Shown here one piece after another: positions 47,882 through 55,935 of a DNA stretch of 64,000 bases. A program made the translations under genes and the position numbers. Position 1 is the first letter of the stretch. The number at the start of each line of letters is the position of its first letter. The DNA comes from Streptomonospora wellingtoniae (GTDB lineage Bacteria > Actinomycetota > Actinomycetes > Streptosporangiales > Streptosporangiaceae), in contig NZ_JAVREK010000011.1 of assembly GCF_031845375.1 (NCBI RefSeq), forward strand, positions 1-64,000. The letters are read 5' to 3'. The notes below the pieces were generated by a model that was given only the letters and a program-made list of their open reading frames with translations, was not told the DNA's origin and did not search any database.

Positions 47882-48814
47882 CTACTGCAGCTGCCGGGAG
47901 ACCTGCGAAGCGAGCAGCTCAAGGTGGTCGAGGTCGGACAGGTCGAGCACCTGCAAGTACATCCGCTCGGCGCCGATCTCGGTGAACCGGCCGAGCTTCT
48001 CGACGATCTCGGCCGGGCTGCCCGCGAGCCCGTTTCGGCGCAGCTCGTCGGGCGCGCGCCCGATCGCCGCCGCCCGGTGCTCCACCTCCGCCTCGTCGCG
48101 GCCGCAGCAGACGACCTGCGCCGCGGAGTAGGTCATCGGCTCGGTGCGCCCGCTTGCCTTCACCGCCGAGCGCACGCGGTCGAAGGCCGCCGCGGTGTCC
48201 TCGATCGACGCGAAGGGGACGTTGTACTCGCCGGCGTGCGCCGCCGCCAGCCGGGGGGTGCGGGTGGGCCCGACGCCGCCGATGAGCACCGGCGGGCGCG
48301 GGGCCTGCTGGGGCTTGGGCAGCGCGGGCCCTTCGCCGAAGCGGTAGTGCCGCCCTTCGTAGCGGAAGGTCTCGCCCACCGGGGTGGCCCACAGGCCGGT
48401 GATGACGTCCAGCTGCTCCTCATAGCGGTCGAACCGCTCCCGCGCCGACGCGGGGAAGGGGATTCCGTAGGCCGAGTGCTCCTCCTCGAACCATCCGGCG
48501 CCGAAGCCGAACTCCACGCGGCCGTTGCTCATCCGGTCGACCTGTGCCACCGAGATGGCGAGGGGGCCGGGGTGGCGGAAGGTCGCCGCGCTCATCAGCG
48601 TTCCCAGGCGCACGCGGGAGGTCTCGCGCGCCAGTCCGGCGAGGGTGACCCAGGAGTCGGTCGGCCCGGGCAAGCCGTCCCCGTCACCCATCCTCAGGTA
48701 GTGGTCGGACCGGAAGAAGGCGTCGAACCCCAGGTCCTCGGTTGCCTTTGCGACCGCCAGCTGCGTGTCGTACGTCGCACCCTGCTGCGGTTCGGTGAAG
48801 ATCCTCAAGCGCAT
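47882..48814 (-). CDS. LLM-class F420-dependent oxidoreductase
   Basis: A 310-residue TIM-barrel protein of the luciferase-like family, close to the group that uses coenzyme F420. Visible blocks are MRLRIFTEPQQGATYD, DAFFRSDHYLRMG, RVRLGTLMSAATFRHPG, VDRMSNGRVEFGFGAGWFEE and PPVLIGGVGPTRTPRLAA. The substrate is unknown. ATG 48814 is chosen since homology begins there. It is the last intact chromosomal gene before the element junction. Confidence 0.9.
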   Translation of the reverse strand: MRLRIFTEPQQGATYDTQLAVAKATEDLGFDAFFRSDHYLRMGDGDGLPGPTDSWVTLAGLARETSRVRLGTLMSAATFRHPGPLAISVAQVDRMSNGRVEFGFGAGWFEEEHSAYGIPFPASARERFDRYEEQLDVITGLWATPVGETFRYEGRHYRFGEGPALPKPQQAPRPPVLIGGVGPTRTPRLAAAHAGEYNVPFASIEDTAAAFDRVRSAVKASGRTEPMTYSAAQVVCCGRDEAEVEHRAAAIGRAPDELRRNGLAGSPAEIVEKLGRFTEIGAERMYLQVLDLSDLDHLELLASQVSRQLQ

Positions 48815-48998
48815 GGGGACCATTCTCGTACCGTCGGCGGCGATGACCGAACCGGAACACACTCAGCACCCGCGCAGCTCCGGCCGCATGCGGACGCGCC
48901 GCGCGCACGCCCGCGTGACCCGTGCCCGGCGCGAACCGCACAAGCGCCGCGCGCCCACCGCACCGGGCCGCCTCTTTCGAAGCGCCGACCTGCGGTGC

Positions 48999-49047
48999 TC
49001 AGTCGCGGCGCAGGACCGCCAAGCACTCCACGTGGTGGGTCATGGGG
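48999..49047 (-). pseudogene. C-terminal remnant of TrmA/RumA-type RNA methyltransferase
   Basis: Reading leftward, the codons give IFPMTHHVECLAVLRRD and a stop. FPMTHHVEC is the hallmark C-terminus of uracil-C5 RNA methyltransferases of the TrmA/RumA group. Upstream residues (PASDQVRRRAP and before) bear no resemblance to the family, so only this 3' end is chromosomal. It is best read as the gene's 3' end separated from its body by the integrative element. The complete or restored gene should lie beyond the element's other end, outside the window. Confidence 0.75.
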
Positions 49048-49153
49048 AAAATCGGCGCTCGGCGTCGCACCTGGTCAGAGGCAGGATTTGCGGGCTGACC
49101 TGCATTTTCAGCCCAAGCGTTGGTGTCGGAACGTGCCAACAAATGCCAGTGCA

Positions 49154-49183
49154 TGACGCACCTGTGACGCACGTGTGACGCAC
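49154..49183. repeat. Three direct repeats TGACGCAC at 11-base period
   Basis: TGACGCAC occurs at 49154, 49165 and 49176, exactly one helical turn apart, roughly 110 bases inside the element from its left junction. Evenly spaced direct repeats near an attachment site are typical of integrase arm-binding sites or of repressor sites. Function is inferred from position. Confidence 0.5.
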
Positions 49184-49193
49184 GAACGCAAAC

Positions 49194-49228
49194 GGCCCCG
49201 ACCGGTGGGCGAACACCGGACCGGGGCC
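49194..49228. terminator. Long hairpin at the left end of the element
   Basis: GGCCCCGACCGGTG (49194-49207) pairs with CACCGGACCGGGGCC (49214-49228), a 14-bp stem with one bulged base. It stands between the junction and the first element gene and may insulate the element from chromosomal transcription. Confidence 0.6.
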
Positions 49229-49266
49229 TTGATCCAACCGCCTGACAACACCAGGAGTTGAACCCG

Positions 49267-49527
49267 ATGGAAACCCTATCCGCACTGCACAGCGGCCCGT
49301 CAACGTGTTGGACGCACTTGACGATCTCCCCTGACGCGGGCGTCGAGACTCTGATCTCCGCCTCTTCGTATCTCTCCCCCGGCCTGCTGTGGCTGCTGGC
49401 CTTCGGCGTGGTCCCCGTCGTGATCTTCATCGTCGGCTGGACTGCGTCGCGCCCGCGCCGCGAGATGGTGTCCCGCCAGATCGACGAGGCCGAGGCGCGC
49501 CGCGCCCGGTGGGGCGGTGACTGGTGA
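49267..49527 (+). CDS. Small membrane protein of the element
   Basis: An 86-residue protein with one strong helix (SPGLLWLLAFGVVPVVIFIV) and a charged cytoplasmic tail (QIDEAEARRARWGGDW). AGGAG lies about 10 bases before ATG 49267. The stop shares a base with the ATG of the next gene (TGATG). Unrecognised; single-helix proteins of this sort accompany Spd/Tra genes on actinobacterial plasmids. Confidence 0.6.
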   Translation: METLSALHSGPSTCWTHLTISPDAGVETLISASSYLSPGLLWLLAFGVVPVVIFIVGWTASRPRREMVSRQIDEAEARRARWGGDW

Positions 49528-49700
49528 TGGCCGCCGCCGACGTGGTCCCCGCCGTGTTCGCTGCCCTACTCGTTGTCGCGATCGCCGCGGCCGGGGCCGC
49601 CTATGTGGCACCTGCCCCGGGAGTGCGGCTGCTGGCTGTGGCGGTCGCGGTCCTGTGCCCGGTGGCCGCTATCGCCCTGGACTGGCGCGCCGCCTCGTAG
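49527..49700 (+). CDS. Very small membrane protein
   Basis: Fifty-seven residues, almost entirely hydrophobic: AFVVAIAAAG-like first helix (VFAALLVVAIAAAGAAYVA) and a second (LLAVAVAVLCPVAAIALDW). It begins at the ATG overlapping the preceding stop, so it is translationally coupled. Unrecognised; position suggests a role with the neighbouring transfer proteins. Confidence 0.5.
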   Translation: MAAADVVPAVFAALLVVAIAAAGAAYVAPAPGVRLLAVAVAVLCPVAAIALDWRAAS

Positions 49701-49788
49701 GTGGTGTGCCGGGGCCTGCCCCCGATCATCCGCATCCGTCCTCGGGGGCGGGCTCCGGGACACCACCGTCCACACAAGAGGAGATGAC

Positions 49789-49974
49789 ATGCCGCCCTTC
49801 AAGAAGCGCCAGCCCGCCACCGTCACCAACCCCGGCAACCCCAAGAGGTCGCACATGGTCCGGTTCGAGAGCGGTGGGACGCGGGCCGTCTGCTCGTGCG
49901 GGTGGTCCGCCGAGGCCACCGAGGCGCACGAGGCGGATCACGCGGCCACCCTTCACCGCCACTCCGCATCCTGA
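49789..49974 (+). CDS. Small protein with CxC-x-H-type putative zinc site
   Basis: Sixty-one residues, basic N-terminus (MPPFKKRQPATVTNPGNPKR), then RAVCSCGWSAEATEAHEADH, where CSC and two downstream His could bind a metal ion. GAGGAGA precedes ATG 49789. Similar short proteins are frequent on actinobacterial plasmids and phages; the role is unknown. Confidence 0.55.
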   Translation: MPPFKKRQPATVTNPGNPKRSHMVRFESGGTRAVCSCGWSAEATEAHEADHAATLHRHSAS

Positions 49975-50038
49975 CACGACGCGGCCCGTCCCTGTCTGCC
50001 AGGACCAGGCGGGCCGCCTGGGCTCGAAAGGAGACCCG

Positions 50039-51175
50039 TTGAAGACGCTACAGAAGTCCGATACCCCCGGCAAGCAGGGGCTTTTCCGCCGCCTGGTGAT
50101 GCCGGGCGCCGACGCGGGCGCGGCCGGGTACCCGGTGCGCGTCCTCATCACCGCCGCCGCGATCCCCTCGGTCGCGTCGCTGGTGCTGACCGTGTGGTCG
50201 CTGATGGACAGCCTGCCTGAGGCCGCGCCGTGGGGTGTGGGTCTGGCCGCTGGCGGTGTCCTGGATGTCGCGCTGGTGTCCTCGGTCGCGATCGCGTGGG
50301 TCGCCCCGGCGGTGGCCCGGCCTGCACAGTCCGCCGGGTGGGCAATCGCCCTACTGGCGGCCGGGCTCGTGGGGTGGCACTCGTGGCTGATCGACTGGCC
50401 GCTGGCTGCCCTGGGCGCGATCCCGCTGGCCGCGAAGGCGCTGTGGTCGCTGGCGCTGCACGCGCGCCTGGCCCAGCATGCCGCCGCCCGCGAGGAGGCG
50501 GAGCAGCAGCGCGCCGCCGAGGTCGAGCGTGAACGCCAGGCGGCCGAGCAGCGCGCCGCCGCCGACGCCGAAGCGGCGCGCCGCGCCGCAGAGTTGGACA
50601 CCGGCCTGACGCACGAGCAGCAGGCCAAGGTCGCCCGCCGCCGCCGCGACGCCGCCTACGCCCGGGAGCTGTCCGACGCTGAGTTGGAGCTGGAGCGGGC
50701 TCAGGCTCAGGCCGCCCACGAGGCGGAGCTGGAGCGGATCCGGCGGGCCGCAGCGCAGCAGATGGAGATGGACCGCGAAGACGCCGCGGTCATCAAGCAG
50801 CGCGTGCAGCTCACCCGCGAGATCCAGGCCGGGCGCGGGCTCGCCCTGGGCTCTAGTGAGGCGGCCCCGGACGACCTGTCGTCGCTGGCCGCCTCCCCGG
50901 GCGCGGCGCTGATGGGGTTCGGGCAGGCGATGGGCTCTGACCAGGGCGCGCCTCGGGGCGCCTCCCCCGCACCGGCCCCGCGGGCGCGCGCCGCCCAGGG
51001 GTTGGAGCCCCGGTTGCAGGTGCTCGTGGACTACATCGCCGAGGCCGGGGAGGCGGCCTCGGTGCGGGGCGCGGCCCGCGCGCTCGGGTGCGACGCGGCC
51101 ACGGTGCGGCGGCGCCGCGACGCGCTCGCCGAGCAGGGCTTTGACGTGTCCCCGCTGCCTCGCAAGACGCAGTGA
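50039..51175 (+). CDS. DUF2637 domain protein (SpdB-like)
   Basis: A 378-residue membrane protein: four helices in residues 30-140 (VRVLITAAAIPSVASLVLTV; GLAAGGVLDVALVSSVAIAW), a long Ala/Glu/Arg coiled coil (residues 140-260), and a C-terminal helix-turn-helix (AASVRGAARALGCDAATVRR). DUF2637 proteins lie beside traB in Streptomyces plasmids and are linked to intramycelial plasmid spread (established for Spd proteins). TTG 50039 follows AAAGGAG. The DNA-binding tail suggests it connects plasmid DNA to the membrane. Confidence 0.82.
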   Translation: MKTLQKSDTPGKQGLFRRLVMPGADAGAAGYPVRVLITAAAIPSVASLVLTVWSLMDSLPEAAPWGVGLAAGGVLDVALVSSVAIAWVAPAVARPAQSAGWAIALLAAGLVGWHSWLIDWPLAALGAIPLAAKALWSLALHARLAQHAAAREEAEQQRAAEVERERQAAEQRAAADAEAARRAAELDTGLTHEQQAKVARRRRDAAYARELSDAELELERAQAQAAHEAELERIRRAAAQQMEMDREDAAVIKQRVQLTREIQAGRGLALGSSEAAPDDLSSLAASPGAALMGFGQAMGSDQGAPRGASPAPAPRARAAQGLEPRLQVLVDYIAEAGEAASVRGAARALGCDAATVRRRRDALAEQGFDVSPLPRKTQ

Positions 51176-51354
51176 CCCCCGGGGCGCCTCACGGGGCGCC
51201 CCGGGGTGCGCCCCCTTCGGGGGGTGTGCCCGCCTCCCCCGCCACGGCGGGGTGGGTGCGCACACCAGCCGAGGACGGGCCACGCCGACGAGCACCCGCG
51301 GGTGAGCGCGGCCGGCGCCCTCCACCACCGCACCACCAACCGAAGGAGAAGCAG
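51176..51354. other. Non-coding GC-rich segment with GGCGCC repeats, candidate transfer locus
   Basis: The gap between the DUF2637 gene and the next small gene contains clustered GGGGCGCCTC, GGGGCGCCCC and GGGGTGCGCCCC elements able to fold on themselves (51180-51222). TraB-type proteins recognise clustered 8-base motifs near their genes (clt/TRS), so this could be such a site; it may also be merely structured leader RNA. Confidence 0.3.
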
Positions 51355-51531
51355 ATGCCCAACCGCCCGATACCGACCCGCCTGGTCTACCCCGTCGTGT
51401 TCGCCGCCCTCGTGGTGGCCGCCCTGGTGTTCCTGGGCGCGCCCGACCTGATCCTGATCCCCATCGCGGTGATCACCGTGATCGTTGTCGGCGCGGTCAT
51501 CGCCCGCCACTACCTGCGCAAGGAGCGCTGA
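51355..51531 (+). CDS. Very small membrane protein
   Basis: Fifty-eight residues: MPNRPIPTRLVYP, then a helix-rich hydrophobic stretch (VVFAALVVAALVFLGAPDLI, LIPIAVITVIVVGAVIA) and a basic end (RHYLRKER). AAGGAGA precedes ATG 51355. It is followed four bases later by the next gene. Unrecognised. Confidence 0.6.
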   Translation: MPNRPIPTRLVYPVVFAALVVAALVFLGAPDLILIPIAVITVIVVGAVIARHYLRKER

Positions 51532-51534
51532 GCG

Positions 51535-51981
51535 TTGTACTTCTTCCTGTCCCTGGTCCTGTTCTACACGGCGTTCTGGCTGAACAAGAAGCTGAAGGGC
51601 CGCACCGCCGGGATCTCCGCGCTGGTCGTGGGACTCGGGGCGTCGATGCTGCTGTACCGGTCGCAGGCCTCCCAGACGATCCTCGGCTGGTGCAACGACA
51701 ACCTCGTCGGCGGCCTGGCCAGCTTCGTCGCGTCGGCGTTCGGTGAGCCGCTGCCGACCACGGTGGTCTGGGGGGTGCTGTGCATCGGCGGGTTCGCCGT
51801 TACCTGCATGGACCTCTACAAGGACCACACCTACAACACGCTGGCGATCGTCGCGCTGATCATCACCCCCATCGCGGCGCACGGTGCGTCCTCGGGGGCC
51901 CTGCCCTCGATGATCGACGGCATCCACACCTTCGGCGCGGAGTTGGTGGCGGGGATCGTCGGCGGCGCGGTCGGTTCGTGA
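51535..51981 (+). CDS. Membrane protein of the transfer region
   Basis: A 148-residue protein with four predicted helices (FFLSLVLFYTAFWLNKKLKG; TAGISALVVGLGASMLLY; TTVVWGVLCIGGFAVTCMDL; LAIVALIITPIAAHG). TTG 51535 is used, with AAGGAG 10 bases upstream inside the end of the previous gene. Directly precedes the translocase, so it is probably a Spd-type transfer accessory. No named family was recognised. Confidence 0.65.
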   Translation: MYFFLSLVLFYTAFWLNKKLKGRTAGISALVVGLGASMLLYRSQASQTILGWCNDNLVGGLASFVASAFGEPLPTTVVWGVLCIGGFAVTCMDLYKDHTYNTLAIVALIITPIAAHGASSGALPSMIDGIHTFGAELVAGIVGGAVGS

Positions 51982-52039
51982 TGCGGGACGCCGGGCGGGC
52001 TGTGCCCGGCGTCCCCGTCCCACCTATGGAAGGACGTGG

Positions 52040-54130
52040 ATGATGATGACACACGATCAGAAGCCGCCGGCGACGGACGAGATCCCCATGGGGCTGGTGT
52101 GGGAAGGGGGCGAGCCCGCCGACGCCCCGGAGGCGCCCCGCCCCGACGATTACGAGGCGCGGGAGGCGCCCCCTGAGGCGGCGCGGGGCACCGTCGTTCC
52201 CGCTCCCGAGGCGGGCGAGGCCGCCTCGCCCAAGCGCGCCCTGCTGGAGGACGTCAACGCCCGGCTCCAGGCCGCGTTCGCGGCGTGGCACACCTACGCC
52301 ATGATCGCGTGGGCGCGCCGCTGGCAGACCGCCGAGGCCTACATCCAGGACCCGCAGCTGTACGAGGAGATCGCGGAGGAGGCGCGCGCGGAGATCTGGC
52401 GCCAGCGCGCCGCCGCGGCGAAAAAGCTCGACAAGGCCCGCATCCGCAAGGACGAGGCGCAGGTGAAGCTGTTGTCGGAGGAGTTGGCGCTGCTGGAGCG
52501 ACGCGCCCCCTCGGCGATGAAGATGGACGCGCTCACACTGAAGGCCCGCGGGGGGCGCCTCGCCCGTCAGGCCGCGGTGCCCGCCGCGGTCGCGTTCGGG
52601 CCGCTGGTGGCGCTGTTCGGCGCGGGCATGTGGTGGCCGCTGCTGGCCTACCCGGTGGCGTGGGGGTGGCTGGCGGTCCAGGGGCACGCCATCGCCGTGG
52701 CCGAGGGCTCCACAGCAGTGACCGAGACGCCGGCCCAGGCGCCGGTGCTGGCCGCGCCTCAGGGGGGCGCCTCCCCCGCCTCGCCTCCCGCCCCGGGGGC
52801 TCCGGTGGTGGGCGCCTCGGAGGCGGAGAACCGCATCCTGGGCTGCATCGCCGAATGGGCCAAGCGCGCCTCGGGGCGCGGTCTGGCCGGGGTGGCGCCC
52901 GCCTCCCCCACGATCGACGCGCTAGGCATCAGGGTCGTGCTCACCACCACGGGGCGCATCACCCCCGAGGCGCTGGGCAAGAAGATCGACGCGATCCGCG
53001 CCGCCCTGTCGGTGCCCACGGGCGTGCGCACCGACCTGTCGCCGGGCGAGGTGGGCGATCAGGCGGTGCTGCGGATCCGCACCCGCACCCCGGAGCGGGA
53101 CATGACCTGGCGACCCGACCGGCAGGGGATCGGCGTGGACACCGACACCGGCGCCCCGGTGGTACTGCCGAAGGGCCGCATGCTCATCGCGGGCACCTCG
53201 GGCGCGGGCAAGTCGGTGCTGCTGCGCGTGGTCATGGCCGAGGCGCTGTGCGCCGACGAGCCGACCGTGGTGGTCTACCTCGACGGCAAGGGCGAGGAGT
53301 CGGCGCTGTGGAAGGGGAAGGTCCGCATCGCCAACACCCCCCACGAAATCCTGAGCGTGCTCGCTGACCTGGGAAGGGAGTCCGCGGCCCGGTCGCAGGC
53401 CATGCAGGAGCAGGGGGTCGCCACCTGGGTGCCGACCGAGGAGCGGCCCCGGATCGTGGTGGTGGTCGACGAGGGCGCCGAGATCGTCAGCATGGACAAC
53501 CCCGACGAGGAGATCGACCTGATCAAGCGGCTGCGCCCGCTGGCCACCATGGGCCGAAGCCGCGGCATCGACCTGAAGTGGGCCACACAGAAGCCGACGG
53601 TAGGCGAGGGGATCCCATCGCAGCTGGCGGGGGTGATGCAGGACCGTCTCGCGCTGAAGACCGCGGGCCGCAAGGAGAACAACCTCGTTCTCGGGCCCGA
53701 CTGGTCGAGCCATGAGCTGGAGTTGGGCGGGTTCGCGCTGGCCAACGTGCACGGCCGCGGTCCGGGACAGGCGCCGATCCAGGTGTGGGACCTGTCCGAC
53801 GACTCCGCGGTGCTGGGGCTGCCCGAGGCGCAGCCGTGGCGGCACGTGCCGCGGGGAGGCGCCCCCGAGGCGCCCCGTGAGGCGGGCAAGGAGGCGGACG
53901 GTATCCCGCCGGTGCTCGCGGCCGCGCTGGCGCTGCTGGAGATGGACCCCGACGCCAACGGGCTGCAGGGCCAGGACGTCGCCCGCGCGTGCGACATGGA
54001 CCTGCTGGCCGCGCAGGAGGCGCTGCGCGAGGCCGGGGTGAAGGGCGATCGGTACTACCAGAACGGGACGCGGGTGCGCGGGTATCCGCGTTCGGCGCTG
54101 GAGGAGGCGGCGTCCCGTTACGAATCGTGA
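52040..54130 (+). CDS. FtsK/SpoIIIE-type DNA translocase (TraB-like)
   Basis: A 696-residue protein. An acidic N-terminus and coiled coil (60-170) lead to two close helices (VAFGPLVALFGAGMWWPLLA), then a FtsK-type motor with Walker A GTSGAGKSVLL near residue 385, Walker B RIVVVVDEGAEI and the downstream RGIDLKWATQKPT. A C-terminal winged helix (GLQGQDVARACDMDLLAAQE) may read DNA motifs. In Streptomyces, TraB proteins of this design move double-stranded plasmid DNA between cells without a relaxase (established). Three ATGs in a row start at 52040. A perfect hairpin follows the stop. Confidence 0.88.
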   Translation: MMMTHDQKPPATDEIPMGLVWEGGEPADAPEAPRPDDYEAREAPPEAARGTVVPAPEAGEAASPKRALLEDVNARLQAAFAAWHTYAMIAWARRWQTAEAYIQDPQLYEEIAEEARAEIWRQRAAAAKKLDKARIRKDEAQVKLLSEELALLERRAPSAMKMDALTLKARGGRLARQAAVPAAVAFGPLVALFGAGMWWPLLAYPVAWGWLAVQGHAIAVAEGSTAVTETPAQAPVLAAPQGGASPASPPAPGAPVVGASEAENRILGCIAEWAKRASGRGLAGVAPASPTIDALGIRVVLTTTGRITPEALGKKIDAIRAALSVPTGVRTDLSPGEVGDQAVLRIRTRTPERDMTWRPDRQGIGVDTDTGAPVVLPKGRMLIAGTSGAGKSVLLRVVMAEALCADEPTVVVYLDGKGEESALWKGKVRIANTPHEILSVLADLGRESAARSQAMQEQGVATWVPTEERPRIVVVVDEGAEIVSMDNPDEEIDLIKRLRPLATMGRSRGIDLKWATQKPTVGEGIPSQLAGVMQDRLALKTAGRKENNLVLGPDWSSHELELGGFALANVHGRGPGQAPIQVWDLSDDSAVLGLPEAQPWRHVPRGGAPEAPREAGKEADGIPPVLAAALALLEMDPDANGLQGQDVARACDMDLLAAQEALREAGVKGDRYYQNGTRVRGYPRSALEEAASRYES

Positions 54131-54179
54131 GTGTCCCGGGGGTGTCCCGCCGGCCCGGTGGTGGTCACCCCCGGGACAC
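54131..54179 (+). terminator. Perfect hairpin after the translocase gene
   Basis: GTGTCCCGGGGGTG (54131-54144) is exactly complementary to CACCCCCGGGACAC (54166-54179) with a 21-base loop, starting at the base after the translocase stop codon. It should end the transfer operon. Confidence 0.7.
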
Positions 54180-54328
54180 CCCGGCACCCCCATTGTGACG
54201 TGCCGTGACGACGCTGTGGGACGGGGGGACGCCTGAAACGGCCGGGCGGCGACCTCGTTTGTTTTCGCAGGTGGGCGGGGGTGTCCTGCTTGAGCGTCCC
54301 GGAGGGCGCGAAGACCGTCCCGTAACGC

Positions 54329-54493
54329 TCAGTCGCGGGGGCGCTTGAGTACGGAGCGGACCGTGCGGTCGCCGCGGCCGTCGACGAGCACGACCTCGGA
54401 GACCAGCTCCCACCCGTTCGCGCCGAGCGAGTTGAGCTGGCCGTTGTGGAGGCCGTGGTCGGTCTCCTCGATGCGGTACTCCCAGCGCTGCAC
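54329..54493 (-). CDS. Small DUF4177-like protein
   Basis: A 54-residue protein that starts with GTG 54493 and has an excellent GAGGAGGGG ribosome site 7 bases upstream. It reads QRWEYRIEETDHG, then LNSLGANGWELVSEVVLVDG and ends RSVLKRPRD. The WEY...LN.LG..GWELV pattern is that of DUF4177-like proteins (RNA polymerase-associated or unknown roles elsewhere). It faces the translocase on the opposite strand. Small but convincing. Confidence 0.7.
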   Translation of the reverse strand: MQRWEYRIEETDHGLHNGQLNSLGANGWELVSEVVLVDGRGDRTVRSVLKRPRD

Positions 54494-54594
54494 GACGCCC
54501 CTCCTCTGTGGCTGCTGGGTCGATTGTAAGCGGGCGCCTCCCCCGGCGCCCCTGGGAGAATGGGAGTCCCCCTTGTTGAGAGTTGTGGAGAGTC

Positions 54595-54792
54595 ATGTCC
54601 CGCCCCGCCGATGCCCCGCCGCCCGTGTTGGCGCTGTTGTATGCGCCGGCGGGCAGCGCGCTGGTGGAGCGCGGCGGGCGCCTGCTGGTGGCGGTGCCGG
54701 AGGCGGGCGACCGGGTGGTGCTGTCGCAGGCGGACCTGTTGGCGGAGCCGGATGCTCGCGCGGTGGGGCGGCTGCTCGCGCTCGTGGCCTGA
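54595..54792 (+). CDS. Small hypothetical protein, first of an overlapping operon
   Basis: Sixty-five residues (MSRPADAPPPVLALLYAPAG, then RLLVAVPEAGDRVVLSQADL). GGAGA stands just before ATG 54595. Mixed strand/helix composition without helices spanning the membrane. Unrecognised; 22 bases ahead of the YdjM-like gene. Confidence 0.5.
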   Translation: MSRPADAPPPVLALLYAPAGSALVERGGRLLVAVPEAGDRVVLSQADLLAEPDARAVGRLLALVA

Positions 54793-54814
54793 GCCCTGCG
54801 GGGCGGTGGCCGTC

Positions 54815-55558
54815 ATGATGGCGGGCTCACACGCATCCACCGCGGCGCTGGCCGGCGCCGTCCTGGGCGCTGCGGCCGGGGGCGGCCTGGTGGAGCTCGT
54901 GTGGTGCGCGGCGGTGGGTGCGGGCGCGGGCCTGCTGCCGGACCTGGACCACCCTGAGGCGACGGCCACCCGTAGCCAGGGTCCCGTCTCGCGTGCGGCG
55001 TGCCGCGGTGTGCGGGCGCTGTCGTCGGCGGTGTGGGCTGCGACCCGCACCCCGGCCGACGACGGGGGTTACCGGGACGGGTCGGGGGCGCACCGGCATC
55101 TGACGCACACGGCGCCCGCCTGCGTGGCCGCAGGGCTCATGTGCGGGGCCGTGGCGGTGCACCCGGCCGGCGCGGCGGTCGTGCTGTGGCTGCTCGTGTC
55201 GCTGGGCCTGCGCGGCCTCGGCCAGTGCCTCACGGGCAAGGACAAGGCCGAACTGTCGTCCTGGCCGACCGTGTCCCTGGGCGCGCTGCTCATCACCGGG
55301 GTGGTGGTGGGCGTCGCCCCGCCCAACCCGGTACTGCTCGGCGCCGTGGTGGCCGTGGGGGCGTGGGTGCATGTGCTCGGGGACTGGCTGACCCGCCAGG
55401 GTGTGCCGCTCGCGTGGCCGGTGCGGGTGCGCGGCAAGCGGTGGTGGGCGTTCCGGTCGCCGCTGAGCTTCGCGGCCGGGGACGTGTGGCAGGAACGCGC
55501 CGTCCGGTGGGCGTGCGCGGTCGGGGTGCCCGCGCTGGGCGCGTGGGCCATCATGTGA
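54815..55558 (+). CDS. YdjM-like membrane metal-dependent hydrolase
   Basis: A 247-residue protein of the LexA-binding inner-membrane hydrolase group. Metal-site blocks are visible: GSHASTAALAGAV at the N-terminus, AGLLPDLDHPEATATR, HRHLTHTAPACVAAGL and HVLGDWLTRQGVPLAWPV. Five or six helices are predicted. In E. coli YdjM is an SOS-induced membrane protein; the reaction is unknown. ATG 54815 or 54818 starts it. Such genes are common on actinobacterial plasmids and ICEs, with unclear purpose. Confidence 0.85.
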   Translation: MMAGSHASTAALAGAVLGAAAGGGLVELVWCAAVGAGAGLLPDLDHPEATATRSQGPVSRAACRGVRALSSAVWAATRTPADDGGYRDGSGAHRHLTHTAPACVAAGLMCGAVAVHPAGAAVVLWLLVSLGLRGLGQCLTGKDKAELSSWPTVSLGALLITGVVVGVAPPNPVLLGAVVAVGAWVHVLGDWLTRQGVPLAWPVRVRGKRWWAFRSPLSFAAGDVWQERAVRWACAVGVPALGAWAIM

Positions 55559-55573
55559 GGAGAGGTGAGAGGC

Positions 55574-55726
55574 ATGGTTTCGTTCATTAGGCAGCAGCGC
55601 GCAAGCACAGCTCGGATCTGGCGGTACATCCGGCAGCGGCCCGGCGCCCTGCCGGTGCTGCTGGGGTTGTGGGGGTTCGGGCTCGCGGTGGCCATCACCG
55701 CGATCGTCGTGGAGGTGACGGCGTGA
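55574..55726 (+). CDS. Very small membrane protein
   Basis: Fifty residues: a basic stretch (MVSFIRQQRASTARIWRYIR) followed by one helix (VLLGLWGFGLAVAITAIVV). GAGAGG precedes ATG 55574 and the stop overlaps the next start by four bases (GTGA). Unrecognised. Confidence 0.55.
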   Translation: MVSFIRQQRASTARIWRYIRQRPGALPVLLGLWGFGLAVAITAIVVEVTA

Positions 55727-55935
55727 CCGGGGAGCTGCTGGTGATACTCGGGTTCGTGCTGTACGCCGGTCTGCTGGCGGCTGGGCGGTGGTGGATGCAG
55801 GACGAGGCCGCCCGCCCGCCGTCGCAGCAGTCGCTGCCCGCGCGGTCCGTCATCGCCGCCTGGGACGCGATCGCCGTACCGCTACGGCACGGGGCCGCTG
55901 CCGTGGCACGAGTCCAGCGGCGGGTGTTCCGGTGA
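55723..55935 (+). CDS. Small membrane protein
   Basis: Seventy residues with one N-terminal helix (ELLVILGFVLYAGLLAAGRW) and a soluble tail (SLPARSVIAAWDAIAVPLRH). GTG 55723 overlaps the previous stop, and its own stop overlaps the next GTG, so it lies in a translationally coupled chain. Unrecognised. Confidence 0.55.
   Translation: MTGELLVILGFVLYAGLLAAGRWWMQDEAARPPSQQSLPARSVIAAWDAIAVPLRHGAAAVARVQRRVFR

Noticed and set aside
54118..55050. Minus-strand 310-codon frame in the element
   Set aside because: Antisense to the YdjM-like gene and low-complexity; the convincing minus-strand gene here is the 54-codon one at 54329-54493.
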